A DNA stretch of 12,581 bases. It comes from an uncultured Ruminococcus sp. (GTDB lineage Bacteria; Bacillota; Clostridia; Oscillospirales; Ruminococcaceae). Made by a program: the position numbers and the translations under genes. Location of the stretch: assembly GCA_946183385.1 (NCBI GenBank), contig CAMHBN010000031.1:1-12581 (forward strand). The letters run 5' to 3'. Positions 7,008 through 12,581 of the stretch are shown here, piece by piece; the first letter of the stretch is position 1, and every line of letters begins with the position of its first letter. The notes beneath the pieces were generated by a model, which searched no databases, was not told the origin of the DNA, and saw nothing but the letters and a program-made list of their open reading frames with translations.

Positions 7008-9401
7008 TCAGTCTCCGCTGCTGTATACCATAAATTCGAGCTCAATGGTCGTTCCCACGGCAACCTTGCTGCCAGCTTCGGGTTTCTGCTTGCTTACGGC
7101 AACGTCCGCATGGTTGACGGAAGCTCCGCGAGCCACGTAGTTGAGCTGGCAGTACGTGATGGAATCGTTCGCCATGCTCGGTGAGAGTCCCACAAGGTCG
7201 GGGACTACCGTATAATCGACGGTGTGGCTGCTCTCGGTGTAGAGGTAGACAGTTCCGCCCTTCGCTACAGTAGTGCCCGTAACAGGCGACTGCGCAACTA
7301 CGGTCGAGCCCTCGCCGACTATCTTGTACTGTATATCCATTCCCTCAAGCGTCGCAAGAGCGTCGTCGAGCGGTCCCTCAAGGAGAGGTATCTTCACATC
7401 GAGATTCGCAAGCTCCTCGGTGGAGTATTCGGGGCTTATGCCGAGATACGGGAGAACGTCCGTGAGGATGTTTCTCGCCGTCGGAACAGCGACCTTGCTT
7501 CCGTAGTAGCCGATATCCCTGTTAGGCATATCTGCAAGCACGAGGAGGATGATCTCGGGGTCGTCAGCGGGAGTGAAGCAGCAGTACGAAGCGCCGTACT
7601 CCTGTTGCTCGGCATTCTCGTATTCGGTGCTCTGGTCGTCGTACTGTCCCGTGTACATCAGTCGCTGGGAGGTACCAGACTTGCCGCCGATGGAATAGCC
7701 CTTGATGGTAACGTTTCCGCCGCCGCTTCCCGATACTACCTTTTCAAGGCAGTCACGCATTTTCGCGGAGGTCTCCTCAGAGATGACCTGACGCTTTACA
7801 GTGCGCTCGTTCTTGAATACGACGTTTCCGTCCACGTCGAGCACCCTGTCAACGACATAGGGCTGGAGCAGATATCCGCCGTTTATAGCCGCACAGTAGG
7901 AGGTTATCATCTCCATGGGGGTTATAGTTTCGCCCTGTCCGAACGAGCTGACCGCGAGGTCAACGTTCGACATAGTCTCGGGGTCGAAGCCGATACCCGA
8001 GACCTCGTAGGGAAGGTCTATACCTGTTTTGCTGTCGAGTCCGAACGCATCGAAGTAGTAGCAGAACTTTTCCACGCCGAGACGTCTGCCTATCTCCATA
8101 AATGCGGGGTTACACGAATTCGTGAGCGCTGTCTGGAAGTCCTGCGGACCGTGACCGCCCGTCTCGTGGCAGGCTATCGGTCTGAGCGCACCCGGAAGCT
8201 CTACAGAGCCCGTACACATAAAGGAGTCCTTCTCGTAGTCGATGAGGTTCTCCTCGAAAGCGGCAGCGCTCGTCACGACCTTGAATACAGAGCCGGGCTC
8301 GTATATCTCGGAGATGCACTTGTTTCGCCACTGGCGCTCGAGCATAGCGCTCTCTGTCTCCTCGGGAGTGAGCTTCTCGTTCGTGATAATCGGCGAGTGG
8401 TCAACCACCTCGCGCGGCTCGTTGAGGTCGAAGCTCGGGTATGTAGCCATGCCGTACACCGCGCCCGTTTTCGCATTCATAAGTATCGCACACGCGCGGT
8501 TCTTGATCTCGAATTCGTCGTACATTGCCTTGAGGTGCTCCTCAAGGCGGTACTGGATGGTCATATCGAGGGTTAGGTATACATCGTCACCGTTTCTGGC
8601 GGGGTAGGTCTTGGAGTACCTGTAAGGGAGCTCATTGCCGTTCGAGTCCTTGGCGGAGATGGTCCTGCCGTCCGTACCCGAGAGGTAATCGTTGTAGGAA
8701 GCCTCGATACCGTAGATACCGTAGCCGTCGGCGTGCGTGAAGCCGATAACGGAGGCGGCAAGCTCATTCTGCGGGTAGTATCTCTTGGTATCCTCCTCGA
8801 CGTTGAGGCAGGTCATTCCGAGGTCGCTGAAGAATTTGAGGAGCTCGTCGGCGACGGGCTTTTCCACCTGCTCCTGAAGGACGTGGTACTGCGTGTTCTC
8901 CTCCATAGCCGCAGAGACCTTTTCGGGCTTTATGTTGAGCTTTGTCGCGAGAAGGTCAACAGCCTCCGCACGGAATGCCTCCGCAGATTCGGGCAGGGTA
9001 TTGGTAACGACTACCTGCTGCTCCTCGCCGTTCTCGTTGGTGGTTGTCTCTATCTTGGGCTGGAAGTTGCCGCTTGCGATGTCCTCCTTCTGCTTGTCGA
9101 TACGCTTCCGGAGGCTATCCATATCCTCGCGGAAGCGCTTGGGGTCGAGGAAGACCTTATACACAGACGCGCTCTTCGCGAGCGGCGTGCCCTTCGAGTC
9201 GTAGATAGAGCCGCGGTGCGCGGGAATGATTATCGAGCCGAAATGCTGGTCGTTAGCCATTGCCTGATACTTCTTGTTGTTGAGCACCGATATATTGAAG
9301 AAATTGCCCGCTACTACCGCAAACAGACCAAAGAACACCGAAGTCATGATGAACCTTGTTCTGAGCTTCATAGACCTTGAAGGGAGATTCTTGTTTGCCA
9401 T
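7008..9401 (-). CDS. Class B penicillin-binding protein with two PASTA domains (FtsI/SpoVD type)
   Basis: This is a transpeptidase that cross-links septal peptidoglycan, anchored by one membrane segment. From the ATG at 9401 it has 797 residues; an in-frame ATG at 9443 would add 14. Neither start has a good ribosome binding site (only AAAGTG near 9401). I prefer 9401 because it leaves a normal short basic cytoplasmic tail. In that numbering the membrane helix is about 16-40. The dimerisation region holds a charged insert at about 90-135 (lysine-rich, then an ENGEEQQ stretch). The active site is EPGSVFK (Ser371), SCN at 429-431 and KSGTS at 574-578. Two C-terminal PASTA repeats lie at about 669-723 and 729-793. 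PASTA repeats are typical of Gram-positive septal or sporulation enzymes. Bacillus has pbpB and spoVD side by side here; this cluster has one gene, so it may serve division rather than sporulation. A 367 bp gap separates it from ftsL. Confidence 0.93.
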   Translation of the reverse strand: MANKNLPSRSMKLRTRFIMTSVFFGLFAVVAGNFFNISVLNNKKYQAMANDQHFGSIIIPAHRGSIYDSKGTPLAKSASVYKVFLDPKRFREDMDSLRKRIDKQKEDIASGNFQPKIETTTNENGEEQQVVVTNTLPESAEAFRAEAVDLLATKLNIKPEKVSAAMEENTQYHVLQEQVEKPVADELLKFFSDLGMTCLNVEEDTKRYYPQNELAASVIGFTHADGYGIYGIEASYNDYLSGTDGRTISAKDSNGNELPYRYSKTYPARNGDDVYLTLDMTIQYRLEEHLKAMYDEFEIKNRACAILMNAKTGAVYGMATYPSFDLNEPREVVDHSPIITNEKLTPEETESAMLERQWRNKCISEIYEPGSVFKVVTSAAAFEENLIDYEKDSFMCTGSVELPGALRPIACHETGGHGPQDFQTALTNSCNPAFMEIGRRLGVEKFCYYFDAFGLDSKTGIDLPYEVSGIGFDPETMSNVDLAVSSFGQGETITPMEMITSYCAAINGGYLLQPYVVDRVLDVDGNVVFKNERTVKRQVISEETSAKMRDCLEKVVSGSGGGNVTIKGYSIGGKSGTSQRLMYTGQYDDQSTEYENAEQQEYGASYCCFTPADDPEIILLVLADMPNRDIGYYGSKVAVPTARNILTDVLPYLGISPEYSTEELANLDVKIPLLEGPLDDALATLEGMDIQYKIVGEGSTVVAQSPVTGTTVAKGGTVYLYTESSHTVDYTVVPDLVGLSPSMANDSITYCQLNYVARGASVNHADVAVSKQKPEAGSKVAVGTTIELEFMVYSSGD

Positions 9402-9476
9402 TATATCACACTTTCTATGCTTATCGCCGCAGTCCCTCAACATTCACGCCGAGAAACTGTACGTTTTACTTGATTT

Positions 9477-9520
9477 CCATATAAAATAGAATAAGGCAGG
9501 GTGTTGTCGTGCCCCGCCTT
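9477..9520 (-). terminator. Terminator-like hairpin upstream of the penicillin-binding protein gene
   Basis: On the minus strand AAGGCGGGG pairs with CCCTGCCTT (8 of 9 pairs, 10-base loop) and is followed by the T-rich tail ATTCTATTTTATAT. This is a plausible intrinsic terminator or attenuator for transcripts arriving from ftsL or from a promoter inside the gap. The tail is interrupted, so read-through is likely, as needed if the penicillin-binding protein is expressed from the upstream promoter. Confidence 0.5.
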
Positions 9521-9582
9521 TGAACATCTTCTTTTTTATGTGATGTCCGTTTCTATGATACTGCCGTACCGAAAAACGCTTG

Positions 9583-9660
9583 TCAGGCGTGGGAGCGCCA
9601 TCCCCTGTCCGTATATTTCCGATCCCGGACAGGGGCAACGTTCCCGGATATTCCGATCAC
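9583..9660 (-). CDS. Possible 25-residue leader peptide (uncertain)
   Basis: A short frame starts at GTG 9660, with AAGGAG nine bases upstream (9670-9675), the best ribosome binding site in the gap. It ends at TGA 9583. The peptide begins MIGISGNVAP and ends GWRSHA. It is basic, has no membrane segment and matches no family I recognise. The perfect 10 bp inverted repeat lies inside it, so ribosome movement could affect folding of the leader. This could equally be chance; the evidence is only the good ribosome binding site and the position between a TATAAT box and a terminator. Confidence 0.25.
   Translation of the reverse strand: MIGISGNVAPVRDRKYTDRGWRSHA
9602..9635. repeat. Perfect 10 bp inverted repeat in the gap
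   Basis: CCCCTGTCCG at 9602-9611 pairs exactly with CGGACAGGGG at 9626-9635 across a 14-base loop. On the minus strand no T run follows, so it is not a terminator by itself. It may be an RNA hairpin in a leader or a protein-binding palindrome. A copy of TTCCGATC sits in the loop side (about 9617-9624) and again at 9651-9658. Confidence 0.6.
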
Positions 9661-9695
9661 TCGCTGTATCTCCTTGGTTCTACTATCACTACGGC

Positions 9696-9701
9696 ATTAT
9701 A
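9696..9701 (-). promoter_or_regulatory. Candidate -10 box inside the ftsL to penicillin-binding protein gap
   Basis: A perfect TATAAT on the minus strand lies in an AT-rich patch about 295 bp before the penicillin-binding protein start. The matching -35 position reads ATGCTA at 17 bp spacing, only 3 of 6 matches to TTGACA, so activity would probably be weak or need an activator. Confidence 0.3.
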
Positions 9702-9738
9702 TATTTTTTAAGAGCCGTTAGCATTTAAAAATTATTAC

Positions 9739-9774
9739 GGGTAGCCTGTTTCTTTATATTATACTGGTCTACCC
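9739..9774 (-). terminator. Weak terminator-like hairpin overlapping the ftsL stop codon
   Basis: On the minus strand GGGTAG-A-CC pairs with GGCTACCC (8 pairs, one bulged A, loop of 19 bases), followed by GTAATAATTTTTAAA. The stem includes the ftsL TAG stop. The long loop and interrupted T run make this a partial terminator at best. Confidence 0.35.
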
Positions 9775-10269
9775 TCTGAAATATTCGACGCAGTGTTCAA
9801 AGAAGGTCTTTACCTTTCCGAGAATGCTCTCGTCCTGCTGAGGAATATTCACAACGTCATCCGTCTGTATCTCGATATACTTTATCTGAGACGAGTCTAT
9901 CTTCTTCATGCCGAGTACGTTTTCGGCATAATCCTCTATGTTCTTGGCTGAGAGCTTGCCCTCCAGTTCAGACTGGAGCCTCACGTTCTCTGCCTCGGCA
10001 AGATTGAGCTCGCTGTTGAGCGACGCTACCTTGCTGTACATAGTGTTCCGCCTGTTCAGGCTGTAGATGACGGTGCCGAGCAGCACAACTGCAAGGGCAG
10101 ATACCAGAATAATAGTAAAAACAGAACCGCGCTTTGCTTCAGTTTGGATCATAGTTATCTGCGGCCTTTTCGCAGGTGTTCCATGACTTGGCAGAGATTC
10201 GGGCTTTTCAGCCGGTCTACTGCTGTAGACGTCAGCACTATAGCGATATACCGAATCACGTTCAGCCAT
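9769..10269 (-). CDS. ftsL: Cell division protein FtsL
   Basis: FtsL is a bitopic membrane protein of the divisome that, with DivIC/FtsB and DivIB/FtsQ, controls the septal FtsW-penicillin-binding protein pair. The 166-residue protein has a polar N-terminal tail (1-48), one membrane helix (about 49-70, beginning SVFTIILVSALAVVLLG), and an extracytoplasmic coiled coil (about 76-108) ending in AENVLGMKKID, a common FtsL/DivIC pattern. An acidic then aromatic tail follows. Identity rests on this architecture and on its place between rsmH and the penicillin-binding protein, as the family is poorly conserved. ATGGCTGA overlaps the rsmH stop, so the two are probably translationally coupled; AAAGGAG lies 11 bases upstream. 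Confidence 0.88.
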   Translation of the reverse strand: MAERDSVYRYSADVYSSRPAEKPESLPSHGTPAKRPQITMIQTEAKRGSVFTIILVSALAVVLLGTVIYSLNRRNTMYSKVASLNSELNLAEAENVRLQSELEGKLSAKNIEDYAENVLGMKKIDSSQIKYIEIQTDDVVNIPQQDESILGKVKTFFEHCVEYFRG

Positions 10270-11203
10270 TGTCAGCTGCGCTCCTTTCTATTATTCTCAG
10301 TTTTGCCGATCTGCTTCTGTTATTGGAACTCAGTTCCTTTTCGTCAGCCTCTATGGGCTTCCTGTTGACAAGTACCCCCTGCGGCTTACGTCCGCATACG
10401 CACTGGGGAAAATCGGGCGGACAAATACAGCCTCTGCACCAGCCTGCGAATCTCTGCTTGACAAGCCTGTCCTCGAGAGAATGGAAGGTGATAACGGCAA
10501 GTCTGCCCTGTGGCTTCAGGCACGCGAAGGCTTTGTCAAGTCCCTCGGAGAGGTGGTCGAACTCGCAGTTGACCGCTATTCTTATCGCCTGAAACGTCTT
10601 TTTGCAGGGATTCTTATCGCGTCTTGCCTTTTGCGGGACACTCTCCCTGACGATGTCTGCGAGCTGCAGTGTTGTTTCAATGGGAGCCGTTTCTCTTGCA
10701 CGGACTATATTCGAGGCAATGCGGCGCGAGAATTTCTCCTCGCCGTACTCAAATATTATCTTTGCAAGCTGCTGCTCATCGAAGGTGTTCACTATGTCCG
10801 CAGCGCTCATTCCGCTTTGGCTCATTCTCATATCGAGCGGCGCGTCGGAATGATAGGAAAAACCTCTGCTCTCCTCGTCGAGCTGATGTGACGAAACTCC
10901 CAGATCCATGAGAATGCCGTCCACTTTCCCGATACCGAGCTCTTCGAGCACCTTATCTATCTCGGAATAGTTGCGGTGTATAACCGCAGCATTCGGGAAC
11001 TCCGCCAGTCTCTCGCCTGCTGCCTTGACAGCATCGGGATCGCGGTCGAGAGCGATAAGTCTGCCTTTTTCGCTTAGCCTCGAAGCTATAGCAAAGGAAT
11101 GTCCGCCGCCTCCTGCCGTGCAGTCCACATAGACTCCGTCGGGGCGGATGTTCAGCCCGCTGACAGTTTCAGCGAGGAGAACGGGGATATGTCTGAATTC
11201 CAT
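10262..11203 (-). CDS. rsmH: 16S rRNA (cytosine1402-N4)-methyltransferase RsmH (MraW)
   Basis: RsmH methylates N4 of C1402 in the decoding centre of 16S rRNA, using S-adenosylmethionine. From ATG 11203 the protein has 313 residues, the usual length; AAAAGGAG six bases upstream decides this start over an in-frame ATG at 11236. Motifs are VDCTAGGGGHS (26-36, cofactor loop), LMDLGVSSHQLD (98-109), PLDMRM (122-127), KTFQAIRI (202-209), ITFHSLEDR (238-246) and the C-terminal NRSRSAKLRIIER (295-307). A cysteine group lies at residues 256, 259, 261, 268 and 270 and could bind metal. It follows mraZ by 67 bp and overlaps ftsL by 8 bp. Confidence 0.96.
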   Translation of the reverse strand: MEFRHIPVLLAETVSGLNIRPDGVYVDCTAGGGGHSFAIASRLSEKGRLIALDRDPDAVKAAGERLAEFPNAAVIHRNYSEIDKVLEELGIGKVDGILMDLGVSSHQLDEESRGFSYHSDAPLDMRMSQSGMSAADIVNTFDEQQLAKIIFEYGEEKFSRRIASNIVRARETAPIETTLQLADIVRESVPQKARRDKNPCKKTFQAIRIAVNCEFDHLSEGLDKAFACLKPQGRLAVITFHSLEDRLVKQRFAGWCRGCICPPDFPQCVCGRKPQGVLVNRKPIEADEKELSSNNRSRSAKLRIIERSAADNG

Positions 11204-11270
11204 AATTTCTCCTTTTATATGCTTTTGCACACACACCTATTGACAAATGCGCTGCAAAGGCATACAATAG

Positions 11271-11702
11271 TTAGAGAGAGATGTCGGCGAGGAGAGCCTC
11301 TCTTGCGGCAGCATCGACCAGAGTCCTGCTTTCCTCAAGCTTGTCGCCTGCCCATATCTCAGCTCTTGTCATATTGCCTATTACCGTAACATTATCGGTA
11401 ATTCCTGCTCTGTCCCTCAGATTCTGGGAGATAAAGATTCTTCCCTGCTTATCGGGAGTCTGCTTTTCGGCGCCCGAAAAGACCTCACGTCTTATCTGTT
11501 CGCCGTTGGGTCCCTTGAGCTGGTAGAGCTTTTCGCAATACTTATTGAATTCTTCGACGGAAAAAACGGCGATATAGCGTCCGTCATGACTCATACAGAG
11601 ATAGAATTCGGCACCGAGGATATCACGGAGTTTACTGGGGAAGCTCATGCGTCCCTTAGCGTCGATACCGGGATAAAATGTACCGCACAACGGTTCATGC
11701 AT
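11271..11702 (-). CDS. mraZ: Transcriptional regulator MraZ
   Basis: MraZ is a DNA-binding protein of the AbrB-like double-psi-barrel type that forms rings and usually regulates its own dcw operon. From ATG 11702 the protein has 143 residues, the length of Bacillus subtilis MraZ. Two signature repeats are visible: DAKGR at 14-18 and DKQGR at 84-88, each followed by a hydrophobic strand (MSFPSKLRD and IFISQNLRD). I chose 11702 because GGAGGTG lies 6 bases before it and translation starts close to the conserved CGTFYPGIDAKGR. The in-frame ATG at 11741 would add 13 residues that do not resemble the family. It is the first gene of the cluster, about 90 bases downstream of the stronger promoter candidate. 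Confidence 0.95.
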   Translation of the reverse strand: MHEPLCGTFYPGIDAKGRMSFPSKLRDILGAEFYLCMSHDGRYIAVFSVEEFNKYCEKLYQLKGPNGEQIRREVFSGAEKQTPDKQGRIFISQNLRDRAGITDNVTVIGNMTRAEIWAGDKLEESRTLVDAAAREALLADISL

Positions 11703-11796
11703 GACCTTCACCTCCACTTCCTGACTTTTCAGTGGTTTCATTCACCTCAAAGTGGGTCAAATTTGGAACTCTTTACCGTTTTTCACCCCTAAAACT

Positions 11797-11825
11797 ATTA
11801 TATAACAAGGAACCGATTTAATCAA
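11797..11825 (-). promoter_or_regulatory. Main promoter candidate for the dcw cluster
   Basis: On the minus strand TTGATT (11825-11820) and TATAAT (11802-11797) are separated by exactly 17 bp, a good match to a housekeeping sigma-A promoter. Transcription would start near 11790, leaving a leader of about 88 bases before mraZ. Confidence 0.7.
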
Positions 11826-11853
11826 TTGTAACTGCATACAATATATTTGCACA

Positions 11854-11884
11854 ATTATAGGGAAAAACTGGTTGTTTCGTTCAA
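11854..11884 (-). promoter_or_regulatory. Second, upstream promoter candidate for mraZ
   Basis: On the minus strand TTGAAC (11884-11879) and TATAAT (11859-11854) are 19 bp apart. Both boxes are good but the spacing is longer than the optimum, so activity may be weak or conditional. Confidence 0.35.
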
Positions 11885-11935
11885 AATTTAATCAAACGAA
11901 GTTAAAAGCGAAACATACGTTTTTAAATTTTTTTG

Positions 11936-11975
11936 CCTCTTTTCACCCACAAGGGTAAAAAGAGGTTATTTTTTT
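11936..11975 (+). terminator. Strong intrinsic terminator facing the plus strand
   Basis: CCTCTTTTCACCC (11936-11948) pairs with GGGTAAAAAGAGG (11953-11965), 12 of 13 pairs with loop ACAA, and TTATTTTTTT follows on the plus strand. On the minus strand the stem is preceded by A and followed by CAAAAAAATTTAAAA, with no T run, so it does not look like a terminator for the Thr/Glu-rich gene. No plus-strand gene lies before it in this window. Confidence 0.65.
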
Positions 11976-12021
11976 GGAATTTTACACCCCCTTGAGAGCA
12001 ACGCCTCATAAAACTGCAATA

Positions 12022-12060
12022 AGCCTTTGAGCGGACGGCTTTTCCCGCCGCTCAAAGACT
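12022..12060 (-). terminator. Hairpin behind the Thr/Glu-rich protein gene
   Basis: CTTTGAGCGG (12025-12034) pairs exactly with CCGCTCAAAG (12048-12057); an inner CGG/CCG extends the stem with one bulged A. It lies 44 bases past the stop codon. On the minus strand the tail is GCTTATTGCAGTTTTA, a poor T run, so termination may be incomplete; the stem may mainly protect the 3' end. Confidence 0.5.
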
Positions 12061-12103
12061 TACTGTTATTGTATCTGAATTTGTAATGTGGCTGTGCTGA
12101 AAC

Positions 12104-12581
12104 TTAATACGTGATCTGTTCCTGTTCTGTGTTTTCGCCGACGATATACTCGCTTTCCGTCTCTGTGGTATATTCCTCCGACGATGTCGTATCCTCAGGG
12201 TACTCAGGCTCTGAGGGATACTCGCCCGTCCACTCGCTTGTCTCCTCGGTGGTGTCCTCGGTCGTTTCCTCCGTGGTATCCTCGGGAGCGTCAGCGGGCG
12301 AATTCGGGTCGCCGATGTTTGTGGGCTGGTTATTCGGGTAAACAACGCCGGGCGTGTAGCGGTAATCCGCGTCGACTACCTCTATCTCGGAGGTGCCGTG
12401 CGGTATAGCCTCGCCCTCGGGTCTCGGTGTATAGAACACATTGAACTTTGAGGATTTGAGGTCCAGCGCGAGCTTGAACTCATAGCCCTTGACCGTGAGC
12501 TGGTCGTCGATGTTTACGTAGGTAACATAGCCTGTCTCGTCGGAATATTCGGGCTGTATCCATCTTGCAGGCTCATCCGAG
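12104..12581 (-). CDS. Unknown protein with acidic Thr/Glu-rich tail (N-terminus cut by window edge)
   Basis: The frame is open from the right window edge to TAA at 12104, giving 158 C-terminal residues. The first half looks globular, with alternating hydrophobic and polar residues (for example YVTYVNIDDQLTVKGYEFKL) and a segment FNVFYTPRPEGEAI. The second half is low in complexity, with Pro/Asn then tandem Thr-Glu/Asp units (EDTTEETTEDTTEE) and a very acidic C-terminus. There is no LPXTG sorting motif and no C-terminal membrane helix. Such tails are often found in secreted or surface proteins of gut Clostridia, which would fit, but the N-terminus needed to see a signal peptide is outside the window. 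I do not recognise the family. It is probably not part of the dcw transcript, being separated by a hairpin and by the mraZ promoters. Confidence 0.75.
   Translation of the reverse strand, partial: SDEPARWIQPEYSDETGYVTYVNIDDQLTVKGYEFKLALDLKSSKFNVFYTPRPEGEAIPHGTSEIEVVDADYRYTPGVVYPNNQPTNIGDPNSPADAPEDTTEETTEDTTEETSEWTGEYPSEPEYPEDTTSSEEYTTETESEYIVGENTEQEQITY

Larger units (their letters stand above)
9402..9768 (-). other. Gap between ftsL and the penicillin-binding protein: probable transcript leader or attenuator
   Basis: This stretch of about 367 bp has no convincing full-size gene. In the direction of transcription it holds a bulged hairpin overlapping the ftsL stop with a T-rich tail (9739-9774) and an AT-rich patch with a perfect TATAAT (9696-9701). 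Next come AAGGAG with a 25-codon reading frame (9583-9660), a perfect 10 bp inverted repeat (9602-9635) and a second terminator-like hairpin (9493-9520), about 90 bases before the next start codon. In this cluster neighbouring genes are otherwise at most about 80 bp apart. The arrangement resembles a conditional terminator in front of the penicillin-binding protein gene, but this is inference only. Confidence 0.45.
11703..12103. other. Control region upstream of mraZ
   Basis: About 400 AT-rich bases without a gene. From right to left they contain a 10 bp hairpin behind the Thr/Glu-rich gene, a T- and A-tract region, a plus-strand terminator, two minus-strand promoter candidates and the mraZ leader. 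The 10-base repeat ATTTAATCAA occurs at 11816-11825 and 11886-11895, exactly 70 bp apart; its first copy covers the -35 box of the proximal promoter. TTCACC (GGTGAA on the minus strand) occurs at 11707, 11741, 11782 and 11942. MraZ boxes in other bacteria are short repeated GTGG-type motifs, so these are candidate operators only. Confidence 0.5.

Noticed and set aside
7224..8576. Long plus-strand open frame (450 codons) opposite the penicillin-binding protein
   Set aside because: It is antisense to the transpeptidase and PASTA domains, has no ribosome binding site I trust, and its composition is that of a shadow.
9444..9638. Minus-strand 64-codon frame starting with TTG in the gap
   Set aside because: It has no ribosome binding site before the TTG and runs through the terminator-like hairpin; composition is not convincing.
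11204..11270. Promoter between mraZ and rsmH (TTGTCA and TATAAA)
   Set aside because: The boxes are about 21 bp apart, too far for a normal promoter, and the genes fit one operon.
11703..11741. Longer mraZ starting at 11741
   Set aside because: The downstream ATG at 11702 has a far better placed GGAGGTG and gives the family's usual 143 residues.
12111..12341. Plus-strand Ser/Val-rich open frame
   Set aside because: It is the complement of the Thr/Glu repeat tail, low-complexity and without a ribosome binding site.
1..12581. tRNA, rRNA, CRISPR, insertion sequence, prophage or toxin-antitoxin genes
   Set aside because: None was seen on either strand; the window is a conserved housekeeping cluster apart from the items reported.

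Overview
The window holds most of a division and cell wall (dcw) gene cluster, read on the minus strand from right to left. The order is mraZ, rsmH, ftsL, a PASTA-bearing class B penicillin-binding protein (ftsI/spoVD type), murE, mraY, ftsW, murG, an alpha/beta hydrolase, and murA, which runs off the left edge. The C-terminal part of an unrelated Thr/Glu-rich protein enters from the right edge, also on the minus strand. The gene order, AGGAGG-like ribosome binding sites, a PASTA penicillin-binding protein and a cysteine-bearing RsmH suggest a Gram-positive-type anaerobe of the Clostridia. The GC-rich coding sequence fits a Ruminococcus-like member of the Oscillospirales. This assignment is an inference; no rRNA or other marker is present. 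MurE carries the DNPR motif of meso-diaminopimelate-adding enzymes, so the peptidoglycan is probably of the meso-DAP type.

Layout from right to left. At 12104-12581 lies the unknown acidic-tailed protein. At 11703-12103 is a control region of about 400 bp. It contains a hairpin behind that gene, a strong terminator that faces the plus strand (the opposite way to every gene here), and two promoter candidates driving mraZ. At 9769-11702 are mraZ, rsmH and ftsL, with rsmH and ftsL overlapping by 8 bp. At 9402-9768 is an unusual gap of about 367 bp inside the cluster, with terminator-like hairpins, a TATAAT box and a possible short leader peptide. At 1987-9401 are the penicillin-binding protein, murE, mraY, ftsW and murG, packed 12-53 bp apart. 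At 1115-1990 is an alpha/beta hydrolase that overlaps murG by ATGA and is not a usual dcw member. At 1-1036 is most of murA.

The genes form one pathway. MurA starts UDP-MurNAc synthesis and MurE adds the third stem residue. MraY and MurG build lipid I and lipid II. FtsW polymerises and the penicillin-binding protein cross-links septal glycan, with FtsL as the divisome link. RsmH methylates 16S rRNA, and MraZ is the likely transcriptional regulator of the cluster. murF and murD, often found inside such clusters, are absent from their usual places.

I see no tRNA, rRNA, CRISPR array, insertion sequence or phage gene, and no clear novel multi-gene system. The points most worth checking are the gap between ftsL and the penicillin-binding protein, the hydrolase coupled to murG, and the plus-strand terminator in front of mraZ.
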